From assembly GCA_937887565.1 (NCBI GenBank), contig CALABS010000040.1:1-64000 (forward strand): a DNA stretch of 64,000 nucleotides, written 5' to 3'. The position numbers were made by a program, and so were the translations under genes. Source of the DNA: an uncultured Rhodospirillaceae bacterium (GTDB lineage: Bacteria > Pseudomonadota > Alphaproteobacteria > Rhodospirillales > Magnetospirillaceae). This document shows positions 43,424-52,741 of this stretch, piece after piece (the first letter of the stretch is position 1; every line of letters begins with the position of its first letter). The notes below the pieces were generated by a model. It was not told where the DNA came from. It worked only from the letters and a program-made list of their open reading frames with translations, and did no database searches.

Positions 43424-44289
43424 CACTCAAGAAGCTCGGCTACCGCCTGGAGGCCGTCGCGGCTCGCGCGCTTTACACAGTGCTGGGGGCGGTCCCGGTC
43501 GATGCCGCCTCGGCACTGGCCGGCGGCCTGACGCGGCTGATCGGGCCCCGTCTCGGGGTGTCGCGGGTCGCGCGCCGCAACCTCGCCCGTGCTTTCCCCG
43601 AGAAGTCCGACGCCGAGATCGAGTCCATCGTCGCCGAGGCATGGGAGAACCTGGGCCGGGTGGCCGGCGAGTTTCCCCATCTGGGTGAACTGGTTCACGG
43701 CCGCGTCGAGGTGGCGGGCATCGAGCATCTGCATGCCGTGCGCGACGACGGATTGCCCGCCCTGTTCGTTTCGGCCCATTGCGGCAACTGGGAGCTGCCC
43801 GGCACCGTCGCCTACAATGAAGGACTGCCGGTCACCCTGGTCTACCGGGCCGCCAACAACCCCTGGATCGAGGATCTGTTCCGGCGCGGACGCGGACCGG
43901 CGGCGGCCGGCGGCCAGATCGCCAAGGGCGCCGACGGCGCCCGCCAGATCATGAAGGCGCTCAAGGCCGGCGCCCATATCGGGATGCTGGTCGACCAGAA
44001 GATGAACGACGGCATCGCCGTGCCGTTCTTCGGCCGCGACGCCATGACGGCGCCGGCGGTCGGCCGCTTCGCGGCCAAGTTCGCCTGCCCGGTTGTGCCG
44101 CTGCGCGTCGAGCGGCTGCGGGGGGCCCATTTCCGGGTGACCTTCTATCCGCCGATGGACCACGCCCCGTCCGGCGACCCCCAGGCCGACACCCTGGATC
44201 TGATGACACGCATCAACGCCATGATCGAGTCGTGGATTCGCGAGCGGCCGGGACAGTGGCTGTGGATGCATCGCCGCTGGCCGGATTGA
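43420..44289 (+). CDS. lpxL: Kdo2-lipid IVA acyltransferase (LpxL/HtrB family)
   Basis: 289 residues from a GTG inside GTGA of lpxK. N-terminal transmembrane helix, catalytic H-x4-E at SAHCGNWE, then 'GMLVDQKMNDGIAVPFFGRDA' and end 'RPGQWLWMHRRWPD'. It adds a secondary acyl chain to lipid A. Its last 77 bases overlap the convergent permease gene. Confidence 0.9.
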   Translation: MTLKKLGYRLEAVAARALYTVLGAVPVDAASALAGGLTRLIGPRLGVSRVARRNLARAFPEKSDAEIESIVAEAWENLGRVAGEFPHLGELVHGRVEVAGIEHLHAVRDDGLPALFVSAHCGNWELPGTVAYNEGLPVTLVYRAANNPWIEDLFRRGRGPAAAGGQIAKGADGARQIMKALKAGAHIGMLVDQKMNDGIAVPFFGRDAMTAPAVGRFAAKFACPVVPLRVERLRGAHFRVTFYPPMDHAPSGDPQADTLDLMTRINAMIESWIRERPGQWLWMHRRWPD

Positions 44290-45559
44290 GCCGGCGCGCC
44301 GCCCAGGCGACGAACGGCAGCCCCGCCGCCAGCAGGGCCAGTCCCAGCAGGCCGTTGGCCCCCACATAGCCGAGGCTGGCCCACAGCATGAACAGCGACG
44401 TGGCGCAGAAGGCCAGGGGGACCAGCGGATAGAGGGGCGCCCGGAAGGGCCGCTCGACCTCGGGCCGCCGCCGTCTCAGCACGAACAGCGCCGTTCCGAC
44501 CAAGGTCAGGAACAGCCAGAACACGGGCGCGGTGAAGTCGATCATGGCGACGAAGCCGTCGTGGGAGGCCGCGCCCGCCGCCACCAGCGCCAGCGCCCAT
44601 CCGGCCTGGACCGCCAGCGCCGTCCGTCGCCGCCCGATGGACGCCAGCGGCCGCACGTCGCGGCCAAGGGCGGCGATGGCGTTGGCGCCGGTGATGACCG
44701 TGGCGTTGAGCGTGCTGAGCGCCGCCACGCAGACCGCCGCCCCCAACAGGCTGGCCCCGGCCTCGCCCAGGGCCGCCCGCGCCGTGGCAGTGGCCACCGC
44801 CGGCTCACCGCGCATGCCGTCGATGCCCAAGGTCGCCACGAAGGCGGCGTTCAGCGCCATGTACAGCACCACCACCACCGCCAGCCCGCCGCCCAGGACC
44901 ACCGCCATGCCAGCCCGGTGGCGGTCGAGGTCGGCGGCCAGATAGGCCGCCTCGTTCCAGCCGCCATAGGTCAGCATCACGAAGACCAGGGCCATGGCCG
45001 GCGCGGCGGCGTCCTGGTCGGGCGGCGGGCCGGATGCCGTCACCGGGGCGGCCTCGGCCGACAGCCCCGCCACCGCCAGCAGCGCCACCATCGCCACCGT
45101 CAGCCCCGTCAGCGTCCGTTGCGCCAGCCGCCCCGGACCCCGGCCGACGAGGTTCAGCACGGTCAGCGCCACCACTGCGCCGGCCGCCGCCAACCAGGAC
45201 GGCAGCGGCGCCAGCTCGGCGGCATAATCGCCGAACACGAAGGCGACGGCGGCGATGGCGCCGGTCTGGATCACCGTCACCCGCGCCCAGGCGAACAGCA
45301 AGGCCAGGCGGGAACCGAAGGCGCGCCTGAGGAAATGGTATTCGCCGCCGGCGCTGGGCCAGGCCGAGGACAGCTCGGCATAGCACAGCCCGCCCAGCAG
45401 CGCCGCCATCCCGCCGGCCGCCCACAGCAGGAACATCTGCGTCTCGCTGGCGGCCAGCCGCGCCACCTCGGACGGGGCGCGGAAGATGCCCACCCCGACC
45501 ACCGCCCCGACGACGATGGCGGCGCCATCGATCGCGGCAAGGGGCGGGCGGGCGCTCAC
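44213..45559 (-). CDS. APC family amino acid permease
   Basis: 448 residues, GTG start overlapping the methyltransferase stop. About 12 hydrophobic spans. The TM1 unwound motif appears as VVGVGIFRAPSEVA, and TM6 as 'LTYGGWNEAAYLAADL'. Amino acid-polyamine-organocation transporter, substrate unknown. The extra C-terminal tail (ASGDASTATVPAAREST) comes from running past the convergent lpxL end. Confidence 0.85.
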   Translation of the reverse strand: MSARPPLAAIDGAAIVVGAVVGVGIFRAPSEVARLAASETQMFLLWAAGGMAALLGGLCYAELSSAWPSAGGEYHFLRRAFGSRLALLFAWARVTVIQTGAIAAVAFVFGDYAAELAPLPSWLAAAGAVVALTVLNLVGRGPGRLAQRTLTGLTVAMVALLAVAGLSAEAAPVTASGPPPDQDAAAPAMALVFVMLTYGGWNEAAYLAADLDRHRAGMAVVLGGGLAVVVVLYMALNAAFVATLGIDGMRGEPAVATATARAALGEAGASLLGAAVCVAALSTLNATVITGANAIAALGRDVRPLASIGRRRTALAVQAGWALALVAAGAASHDGFVAMIDFTAPVFWLFLTLVGTALFVLRRRRPEVERPFRAPLYPLVPLAFCATSLFMLWASLGYVGANGLLGLALLAAGLPFVAWAARRLNPASGDASTATVPAARESTTRSWR

Positions 45560-46377
45560 GACCCGTCTCGCACCGCCCGCCAGTCCGAGGACTCGTCCAG
45601 GGTGGCGGTCTGGCTGACCCCGGCCATGGCTCCCGCCTCGCCGTCCAGTTGGCCGAGGAAGCGGCGGCCGTCGGGCCAGGTGAAGGTGACGGCCTCGCCG
45701 CGCACGACGCCGTCGCGCAGTGCGACGGTGTCGCCGTCCCGGCTGGCGGTGGCCTCGAGGCGCTGGAACTCCTGGCTGATGTCCACCCGCCACGGCCCGC
45801 CGCCGTCGCCGGCCTCCAGCCGCCATGCTCCCTCGACGCGGGCGGGAACGATCCACAGATGGACGGCGCTGCCGTCGCCGGGAACCGTGACCGTGCGATC
45901 CGGGCTCCATTCGCCCATGTCGAAGTCGTGGGAGACCACCCGCGCGCCGGGGCGCATCCGTTCCAGGATGGCCGGCCGCAGGCGCAGGTTGACCTCGGGC
46001 AGCAAATAGAGGGTCAGGACGTCGGCGCGCGACAGGTCGGCGTCGAACAGGTCGCCCCGCTCGAAGCGGACCCGGTCGGCGACACCGGCCTCGCGGGCGT
46101 TGTCGCGCGCCTCCGCGATCCGCTTGGGGTTGAGGTCCACCCCCATGGCCCGCGCCCCGTAGTCGCGGGCCGCCGCCACGACGATGCGGCCGTCGCCGGA
46201 CCCGAGGTCGAGGACGACGTCGCCTTCCTCCACCCCGGCCAGGTCGAGCATGGCATCGACCACCGGTTCGGGCGTCGGCACGTAGGGGACGTCGCCCACC
46301 TGCTGCGGCACGGCGACGGCCGGCACGGTCAGCAGCAGGGCGGCGGCGAGCAACGGGCGCAAGGCGGCCGGGGCCAT
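45556..46377 (-). CDS. exported SAM-dependent methyltransferase, FAM173-like
   Basis: 273 residues. Residues 1-24 look like a signal peptide (LRPLLAAALLLTVPAVAVPQ). Then come 'YVPTPEPVVDAMLDLAGVEEGD', the SAM loop VLDLGSGDGRIVVAA (about 55-69), the acidic VDLNPK and 'LYLLPEVNLRLRPAI', the pattern of the FAM173/ANTKMT family of lysine methyltransferases. A C-terminal beta-rich domain (about 185-273) is additional. How a periplasmic enzyme would obtain SAM is unclear; membrane anchoring with the domain inside is an alternative. Confidence 0.8.
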   Translation of the reverse strand: MAPAALRPLLAAALLLTVPAVAVPQQVGDVPYVPTPEPVVDAMLDLAGVEEGDVVLDLGSGDGRIVVAAARDYGARAMGVDLNPKRIAEARDNAREAGVADRVRFERGDLFDADLSRADVLTLYLLPEVNLRLRPAILERMRPGARVVSHDFDMGEWSPDRTVTVPGDGSAVHLWIVPARVEGAWRLEAGDGGGPWRVDISQEFQRLEATASRDGDTVALRDGVVRGEAVTFTWPDGRRFLGQLDGEAGAMAGVSQTATLDESSDWRAVRDGS

Positions 46378-46443
46378 GGGAGCCTCATGGAACGGTTGAT
46401 GGTCCCATGGTCAACCGCCAGCCCGACCCGCCGGGTCCGCCAC

Positions 46444-46479
46444 GAAAAAGGGCGGCCCTTCCGCCGAAGGACCGCCCGC
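46444..46479 (-). terminator. intrinsic terminator after the cytochrome gene
   Basis: Minus strand: GGGCGGTCCTT and AAGGGCCGCCC pair with one mismatch around a six-base loop and are followed by TTTTTCG. It lies about 30 bases beyond the cytochrome stop. Confidence 0.8.
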
Positions 46480-46507
46480 TCGAGCCGCATCGCCACGCGG
46501 CGAGACC

Positions 46508-46882
46508 TCAGTTGTTCTTGGCGCCCTGCTTGATCCACTTGCGGATCAGGTCGCGGTCGCAGGACGTCAGCTTCTTCTTGCCGTGCGGCATCTGCAGCGA
46601 CTTGTCGGCGCGCCCCTCGATCAGCACGATCAGGTTCGAGGTCACCGGGTCGCCAGGCACGATCATCGGGCCGTGCTTGGTGCCCTTCATTAGGCCCTCG
46701 TACGAGGTCAGGTCGAAGCCGCTGGCCTCGTAGCCGTCCTGGCCGGGCGCATGGCAGACGGTGCAGCGCACCTGCAGGATCGGCTGGATGTCCTCGGCAA
46801 AGCTGACCGGCTCCGGCGCCGCCCAGGCCGGTGCCGCGACGCCCGCCACAGCGGCGGCGGCAAGGATGCGGATGACTTTCAT
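46508..46882 (-). CDS. small exported c-type cytochrome
   Basis: 124 residues. Signal peptide (MKVIRILAAAAVAGVAAPAWA) then VSFAEDIQPILQVRCTVCHAPG with haem motif C40-x-x-C43-H44, a probable Met ligand in SLQMPHGKK and a final helix 'LIRKWIKQGAKN'. The architecture resembles Planctomycete-type cytochrome c (PSCyt1) domains. Monohaem, periplasmic. Redox partners are not nearby. Confidence 0.85.
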   Translation of the reverse strand: MKVIRILAAAAVAGVAAPAWAAPEPVSFAEDIQPILQVRCTVCHAPGQDGYEASGFDLTSYEGLMKGTKHGPMIVPGDPVTSNLIVLIEGRADKSLQMPHGKKKLTSCDRDLIRKWIKQGAKNN

Positions 46883-47032
46883 GGCAATGCCTCCCCTGTC
46901 CATGATCAAATCAATATGTCCTGAACATCATATCTCATGCGTCTTGGCTCGTCCCTTGGAAAGCGCCACGAAACCCCTCCCCTTGCCGGCGGCTTCGTGC
47001 TTTATTAACGCCCCTTGAGCCAGGGACGGACC

Positions 47033-48253
<1,221 letters not shown>

Positions 48254-48259
48254 TGGAGC

Positions 48260-48340
48260 GGAGCGACTGGCGCGTTGAGCGCCCGCGAGCCGATGCGAGC
48301 GTGAGCCAAGCGCGCGGATGCGCGCGCCCGGCGCCTGAGG
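48260..48340 (+). repeat. dispersed intergenic repeat, copy A (81 bp)
   Basis: Lies between trpB and trpA. The first 32 bases are identical to 50221-50252 (between accD and folC). The rest matches with scattered changes up to the shared CCCGGCGCCTGAGG. It contains the stem GGCGC-GTTGA-GCGCC. It fills nearly the whole intergenic gap. Confidence 0.8.
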
Positions 48341-48350
48341 GGCGAATGAA

Positions 48351-49160
48351 ATGAGCAGACTGGGTAGGCGTTTCATGAAGCTGGCGGCCGAGGACCGAGC
48401 GGCCCTGGTCACCTACACCATGGCCTGCGACCCCGACCGTGCCACCAGCCAGGCCATCCTGAACGGCCTGCCGGCCGCTGGCGCCGACATCATCGAGGTC
48501 GGCATGCCCTTCACCGACCCCATGGCCGACGGCCCCGCCATCCAGTTGGCGGCGCAGCGCTCGCTGAAAGCCGGCGGCTCGCTGACGCTGACCCTGGAGA
48601 TGATCGCCGAGTTCCGCAAGGCGGACGACGCCACTCCTGTGGTGCTGATGGGCTACTACAACCCGGTCTATGTCTGGGGCCCCGAGAAGTTCTGCGCCGA
48701 CGCCGCAAAGGCCGGCATCGACGGCCTGATCCTCGTCGACCTGCCGCCCGAGGAAGCCGGCGAGCTGGTGCCGCACTGCCGCGCCAACAAGATCGACTTC
48801 ATCTTCCTGACCACCCCCACCAGCGACGACGCCCGCCTGCCGGCCATCGTCGCCGAGGCCTCGGGCTTTGTCTATTACGTCTCCATCGCCGGCATCACCG
48901 GCACCGCCTCGGCCAGCGGCGCCGCCATCGAGGAGGCGGTCGAGCGCATCCGCCGCCACACGCCGCTGCCGGTCTGCGTCGGCTTCGGCATCAAGACCCC
49001 CGAGCAGGCCGCCGAGGTCGCCCGCATCGCCGACGGCGTGGTGGTGGGCAGCGCCATCGTCGCCGCCGCCGCCGAGGCCGCCGGCACCGACAAGGCGGTC
49101 AGCGCGCCCTTGGACCTGGTGCGGAAGTTGGCCGAAGGCGTCAAGGCGGCGCGGAGGTAA
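48351..49160 (+). CDS. trpA: tryptophan synthase alpha chain
   Basis: 269 residues. TIM barrel with catalytic Glu in DIIEVGMPFTDPMADGP, Asp in ILVDLPPEE, and 'VSIAGITGTASA' and 'VGFGIKTPEQA' phosphate-binding loops. It cleaves indole-3-glycerol phosphate and passes indole to TrpB. The start is ten bases after the dispersed repeat. Confidence 0.97.
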   Translation: MSRLGRRFMKLAAEDRAALVTYTMACDPDRATSQAILNGLPAAGADIIEVGMPFTDPMADGPAIQLAAQRSLKAGGSLTLTLEMIAEFRKADDATPVVLMGYYNPVYVWGPEKFCADAAKAGIDGLILVDLPPEEAGELVPHCRANKIDFIFLTTPTSDDARLPAIVAEASGFVYYVSIAGITGTASASGAAIEEAVERIRRHTPLPVCVGFGIKTPEQAAEVARIADGVVVGSAIVAAAAEAAGTDKAVSAPLDLVRKLAEGVKAARR

Positions 49161-49170
49161 GAGGAATTCA

Positions 49171-49230
49171 CCACAGAGACACAGAGAGCACAGAGGAAAT
49201 TTTTTCTCTGTGCTCTCTGTGTCTCTGTGG
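49171..49230. repeat. perfect 25-bp inverted repeat
   Basis: Arms 49171-49195 and 49206-49230 are exact complements, made of CACAGAG-type units, around GAAATTTTTT. A TTAAAAAA run follows. Similar CACAGAG palindromes are scattered in many unrelated bacterial genomes. It lies between trpA and accD and could end or attenuate transcription. Confidence 0.9.
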
Positions 49231-49277
49231 TTAAAAAACCTGTCCGGCCGACCGGGCCGTAGCGGAAGAGATCTGAC

Positions 49278-50192
49278 ATGAACTGGCTGACCAACTACGT
49301 TCGCCCCAAGATCCAGGCCCTGGTGCGGCCCAAGGACGTGCCCGACAACCTGTGGCACAAGTGCCCGGCCTGCGGCCACATGATCTTCCACCGCGACCTC
49401 GAGAAGTCGCTCAACGTCTGCCAGCATTGCGGCCACCACATGCGGCTGGCGGTCAAGAGGCGGCTGGAGATGCTGTTCGACGACGGCAAGTACAGCCGCA
49501 TCGAGCTACCCAAGGTCGCCGAGGACCCGCTGAAGTTCAAGGACCAGAAGAAGTACACCGACCGCCTCAAGGAAACCCGCGCCAAGACCGGCGAGCAGGA
49601 CGCCATCATCGTCGCCCACGGCAAGATGGGCGGCATGAACGTGGTGGTCGCCGCCTTCAACTTCGACTTCCAGGGCGGCTCGATGGGCGTCGCCGTCGGC
49701 GAGGGCATCGTCGCCGCCGCCGAGCTGGCGGTGCTGCAGGATTCCGCGCTGGTGGTCATCCCCGCCTCGGGCGGCGCCCGCATGCAGGAAGGCATCCTGT
49801 CGCTGATGCAGATGGCCCGCACCACCGTGGCGGTGGACAAGGTCAAGGAGAAGCGGCTGCCCTACATCGTGCTGCTGACCGATCCCACCACCGGCGGCGT
49901 CTCGGCCAGTTTCGCCATGCTGGGCGACATCGCCGTCGCCGAGCCCGGCTGCGTCATCGGCTTCGCCGGCGCCCGCGTCATCGAGAACACCATCCGCGAG
50001 AAGCTGCCCGAAGGCTTCCAGAAGGCCGAATACCTGCTGGAGCACGGCATGATCGACATGGTGGTGCCGCGCAGGGAGCTGCGGACCACGCTGGTGCGCA
50101 CCCTGTCGCTGCTGCGCAACACCGGCCCCAAGGGCGACGTGCTGGTGCTGCCCAAGGACGCGCCGAATCCCGAGGATGCGGTGCGGATGTAA
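49278..50192 (+). CDS. accD: acetyl-CoA carboxylase carboxyltransferase beta subunit
   Basis: 304 residues. N-terminal zinc ribbon with Cys29, Cys32, Cys48 and Cys51 (CPACGH, CQHCGHH). Crotonase-type carboxyltransferase domain with 'PASGGARMQEGILSLMQMA' and 'TDPTTGGVSASFAMLGD'. It partners AccA to form malonyl-CoA. The trpA-accD-folC order is common in alphaproteobacteria. Confidence 0.97.
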   Translation: MNWLTNYVRPKIQALVRPKDVPDNLWHKCPACGHMIFHRDLEKSLNVCQHCGHHMRLAVKRRLEMLFDDGKYSRIELPKVAEDPLKFKDQKKYTDRLKETRAKTGEQDAIIVAHGKMGGMNVVVAAFNFDFQGGSMGVAVGEGIVAAAELAVLQDSALVVIPASGGARMQEGILSLMQMARTTVAVDKVKEKRLPYIVLLTDPTTGGVSASFAMLGDIAVAEPGCVIGFAGARVIENTIREKLPEGFQKAEYLLEHGMIDMVVPRRELRTTLVRTLSLLRNTGPKGDVLVLPKDAPNPEDAVRM

Positions 50193-50220
50193 ACCATGCC
50201 CCCACCCGGAGCGACCACCG

Positions 50221-50303
50221 GGAGCGACTGGCGCGTTGAGCGCCCGCGAGCCCGTGCGAGCGGAAGCCAAGGGGCGCGGATGCGTCCCGCCCGGCGCCTG
50301 AGG
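50221..50303 (+). repeat. dispersed intergenic repeat, copy B (83 bp)
   Basis: Second copy of the repeat at 48260-48340, same orientation, between accD and folC. It ends six bases before the folC start. Confidence 0.8.
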
Positions 50304-50308
50304 GACCA

Positions 50309-51616
50309 ATGATGATCGACTCCGTCCTTGACCGCCTGACCCGGCTGCATCCCAAGGTCATCGACCTGTCGCTCCACCGGGTGCTGGAGCTGCTGGACAA
50401 GCTGGGCCATCCCCAGAACAGCCTGCCGCCGGTGGTGCACGTGGCCGGGACCAACGGCAAGGGCTCGACGATCGCCACCCTGCGGGCGTTCCTGGAGGCG
50501 GCGGGGCTGCGCTGCCACGTCTACACCTCGCCGCATCTGGTCCGCTTCGCCGAACGCGTCCGCGTCGCCGGCCGGCTGATGGCGGACGGCGAGCTGCTGG
50601 CGCTGCTGGAGGAGGTGGAGCAGGTCAACGCCGGCGCGCCGATCACCTTCTTCGAGATCACCACCGCCGCCGCCTTCCTGGCCTTCTCGCGCACGCCCGC
50701 CGACGTGGCGCTGCTGGAGACCGGCCTCGGCGGGCGGCTGGACGCCACCAACGTGGTCGAACGGCCGGCCTTGACCATCCTCACCTCCATCGCCATGGAC
50801 CACCAGCAGTTCCTGGGCGGCCGCATCGAGGCCATCGCCGCCGAGAAGGCGGCGATCATGAAGCGGGGCGTGCCCTGCATCTCGGCCGACCAGGGCCGCA
50901 AGGTGATGAAGGTGCTGGAGGCGCGGTCGCTGGAATACGGCGTGCCGCTCCTGGTCCAGGGCAAGGACTTCTTCGCCCGCGCCGCCACCGCCGGCGGCAT
51001 CCTGTTCAAGGGCCAGCAGGTGGAGTGGAGCCTGCCCGACCCGGTCTTGGAAGGCGCCTTCCAGGTGCGCAACGCCGCCCTGGCCCTGGCCGCCGTCGAG
51101 CGGCTGACGGTGACCGGCAAGCCGCCGGTGCTGGCGCCCATTCCGCCCACCGCGCTGGCATTGGGCATGCGCGGCGTCGAGTGGCCGGCGCGGCTGCAGC
51201 GCCTGAAGCGCGGCCCCCTGGTCGAGCTGCTGCCCGAAGGCTGGGAGCTGTGGCTGGACGGCGGCCATAACCCCCATGCCGCCGAGGCGCTGTCCCGCCA
51301 CCTGCGCGGCTGGCGCGACAAGCCGGTGCTGGGCGTGTTCGGCATGCTGGCCAACAAGGACGTGGACGGCTTCCTGGAGCCGCTGGCGGCGCGATTCCAT
51401 TCCCTGCGCGCCGTCGCCATCCCCGGCGAGGCCAACAGCCTGTCGGCCGCCGCCGCCGCCGCCGCCGCCACCCGCGCCTTCTGCCTGGATGCCAAGCCGG
51501 CGATCTCGGTGGAGGCTGCCGTCCGCGACCTGGCCGCCGCCGCCCCCGGCCCGGCCCGCATCCTCATCTGCGGCAGCCTCTATTTGGCGGGAACGGTGCT
51601 GGCGGACAACGGCTGA
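50309..51616 (+). CDS. folC: folylpolyglutamate synthase/dihydrofolate synthase
   Basis: 435 residues. P-loop HVAGTNGKGST (about 44-54), 'YTSPHLVRFAERVRV', ETGLGGRLDATN and 'LDGGHNPHAA' are family signatures. It adds glutamate to dihydropteroate and polyglutamylates folates. The first two codons are both ATG; the second (50312) is an alternative start. Confidence 0.95.
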   Translation: MMIDSVLDRLTRLHPKVIDLSLHRVLELLDKLGHPQNSLPPVVHVAGTNGKGSTIATLRAFLEAAGLRCHVYTSPHLVRFAERVRVAGRLMADGELLALLEEVEQVNAGAPITFFEITTAAAFLAFSRTPADVALLETGLGGRLDATNVVERPALTILTSIAMDHQQFLGGRIEAIAAEKAAIMKRGVPCISADQGRKVMKVLEARSLEYGVPLLVQGKDFFARAATAGGILFKGQQVEWSLPDPVLEGAFQVRNAALALAAVERLTVTGKPPVLAPIPPTALALGMRGVEWPARLQRLKRGPLVELLPEGWELWLDGGHNPHAAEALSRHLRGWRDKPVLGVFGMLANKDVDGFLEPLAARFHSLRAVAIPGEANSLSAAAAAAAATRAFCLDAKPAISVEAAVRDLAAAAPGPARILICGSLYLAGTVLADNG

Positions 51617-51676
51617 GCGGAACCCGCCAGCCCTCGCGCTTGTTTCCCCCGCAGGCAGGCACAGGGAGGAGCGGGC

Positions 51677-52684
51677 ATGGCGGGCTACCGGGATCTTCGC
51701 GGCAAGGTGGCGGTCGTCACCGGCGCCTCCTCGGGCATCGGCCGGGCGACGGCGCGGGCGCTCGCGTCGAAGGGCTGCCGGCTGGTGCTGGCGGCCCGCA
51801 ACGAGGCGGCACTGGACGCCGCCACGCGCGAATGCGGCGACCTGGGCGGCGAGGCGGTGACGGTGGTCGCCGACGTGGCCGACCCGCGCGCGGTGGACCG
51901 GCTGGCCGAGACGGCGTTGACCCGCTTCGGCGGCCTCGACATCTGGATCAACGCCGCCGCCGTCACCCAGTTCGGCCGCATCGAGCAGGTGCCGGCGGAA
52001 GAATTCGAGCGGGTGGTGCTGGTCAACTTGATGGGCACCGTGCACGGCTGCCGGGCGGCGATCCCCATCTTCCGCCAGCAGGGCCATGGGGTGCTGGTCA
52101 ACCTGTCCTCGGTGGCGGGCACGGTCGGCCAGCCCGAGACCTCGGCCTATGTCGCCACCAAGTGGGCCATCCGCGGCCTGGGGGAATCGCTGCGCATGGA
52201 GGTCATGGACGCGCCGGGCATCGCCGTCTGCACGGTGTTCCCGCCCAGCATCGACACGCCGCTGTTCCAGCACGGCGCCAACCACAGCGGCCGCGAACCC
52301 CGGCCCATGCCGCCGGTCCTGCCGCCCGAGCGGGTGGCGGCGGTGATCGCCGACCTGATCAGCCACCCCCGCCGCGAGGCCTTCGTCGGCCGCGGGCCGT
52401 CGCTGCTGGCGCTGACCCATGCGATGGCGCCGGCCATCACCGAGCGGATGATCGCCCGCGCCGTCGAGCGCGAGCATTTCGGGGACGCGCCGGCGCCGCG
52501 GGGGGCGGGAAACCTGTTCACGCCGCAAGCCGATTCGGTTCACGGCGGCTGGGCGGAGAACGGCGCAGGACGAGGCGGGCGAACCGCCCTGGCGGTGGCG
52601 GCCGGCGCCGCCCTGGCGGTGCCCGTGGGCGTCTACGCCTGGCGGCGGGCCCGGCGACAGCGAACCCGCAGCGCCTATCTGTGA
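51677..52684 (+). CDS. SDR family oxidoreductase with C-terminal membrane helix
   Basis: 335 residues. NAD(P)-binding TGASSGIGRATA (about 15-26), N-N-A-like INAAAV, catalytic Ser in LSSVAG and Tyr157-x3-Lys161 (YVATK). The C-terminal extension (about 250-335) ends in a hydrophobic stretch 'TALAVAAGAALAVPVGVYAW' and a basic tail, suggesting membrane attachment. Substrate unknown. Confidence 0.88.
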   Translation: MAGYRDLRGKVAVVTGASSGIGRATARALASKGCRLVLAARNEAALDAATRECGDLGGEAVTVVADVADPRAVDRLAETALTRFGGLDIWINAAAVTQFGRIEQVPAEEFERVVLVNLMGTVHGCRAAIPIFRQQGHGVLVNLSSVAGTVGQPETSAYVATKWAIRGLGESLRMEVMDAPGIAVCTVFPPSIDTPLFQHGANHSGREPRPMPPVLPPERVAAVIADLISHPRREAFVGRGPSLLALTHAMAPAITERMIARAVEREHFGDAPAPRGAGNLFTPQADSVHGGWAENGAGRGGRTALAVAAGAALAVPVGVYAWRRARRQRTRSAYL

Positions 52685-52690
52685 CGGAAA

Positions 52691-52716
52691 CCCCCGCCGG
52701 ATCGCTCCGGCGGGGG
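52691..52716. terminator. GC-rich hairpin between convergent genes
   Basis: CCCCCGCCGGA and TCCGGCGGGGG form an 11-bp perfect stem with a four-base loop, between the SDR and chemoreceptor stops. No T-run on either side, so it is at best a weak bidirectional terminator. Confidence 0.45.
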
Positions 52717-52741
52717 GGCCACGGCACGCCCATAACGGGCG

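Noticed and set aside
48254..48350. Possible small peptide between trpB and trpA (MERSDWRVERPR...) as a trp leader
   Set aside because: It lacks Trp codon runs typical of attenuation, and the sequence belongs to the dispersed repeat found again before folC.
49171..49281. Short ORFs across the CACAGAG palindrome
   Set aside because: These frames are produced by the inverted repeat itself and are a known annotation artefact.
49862..52543. 893-codon open frame on the minus strand
   Set aside because: Antisense of accD, folC and the SDR gene, all with intact family motifs on the plus strand.
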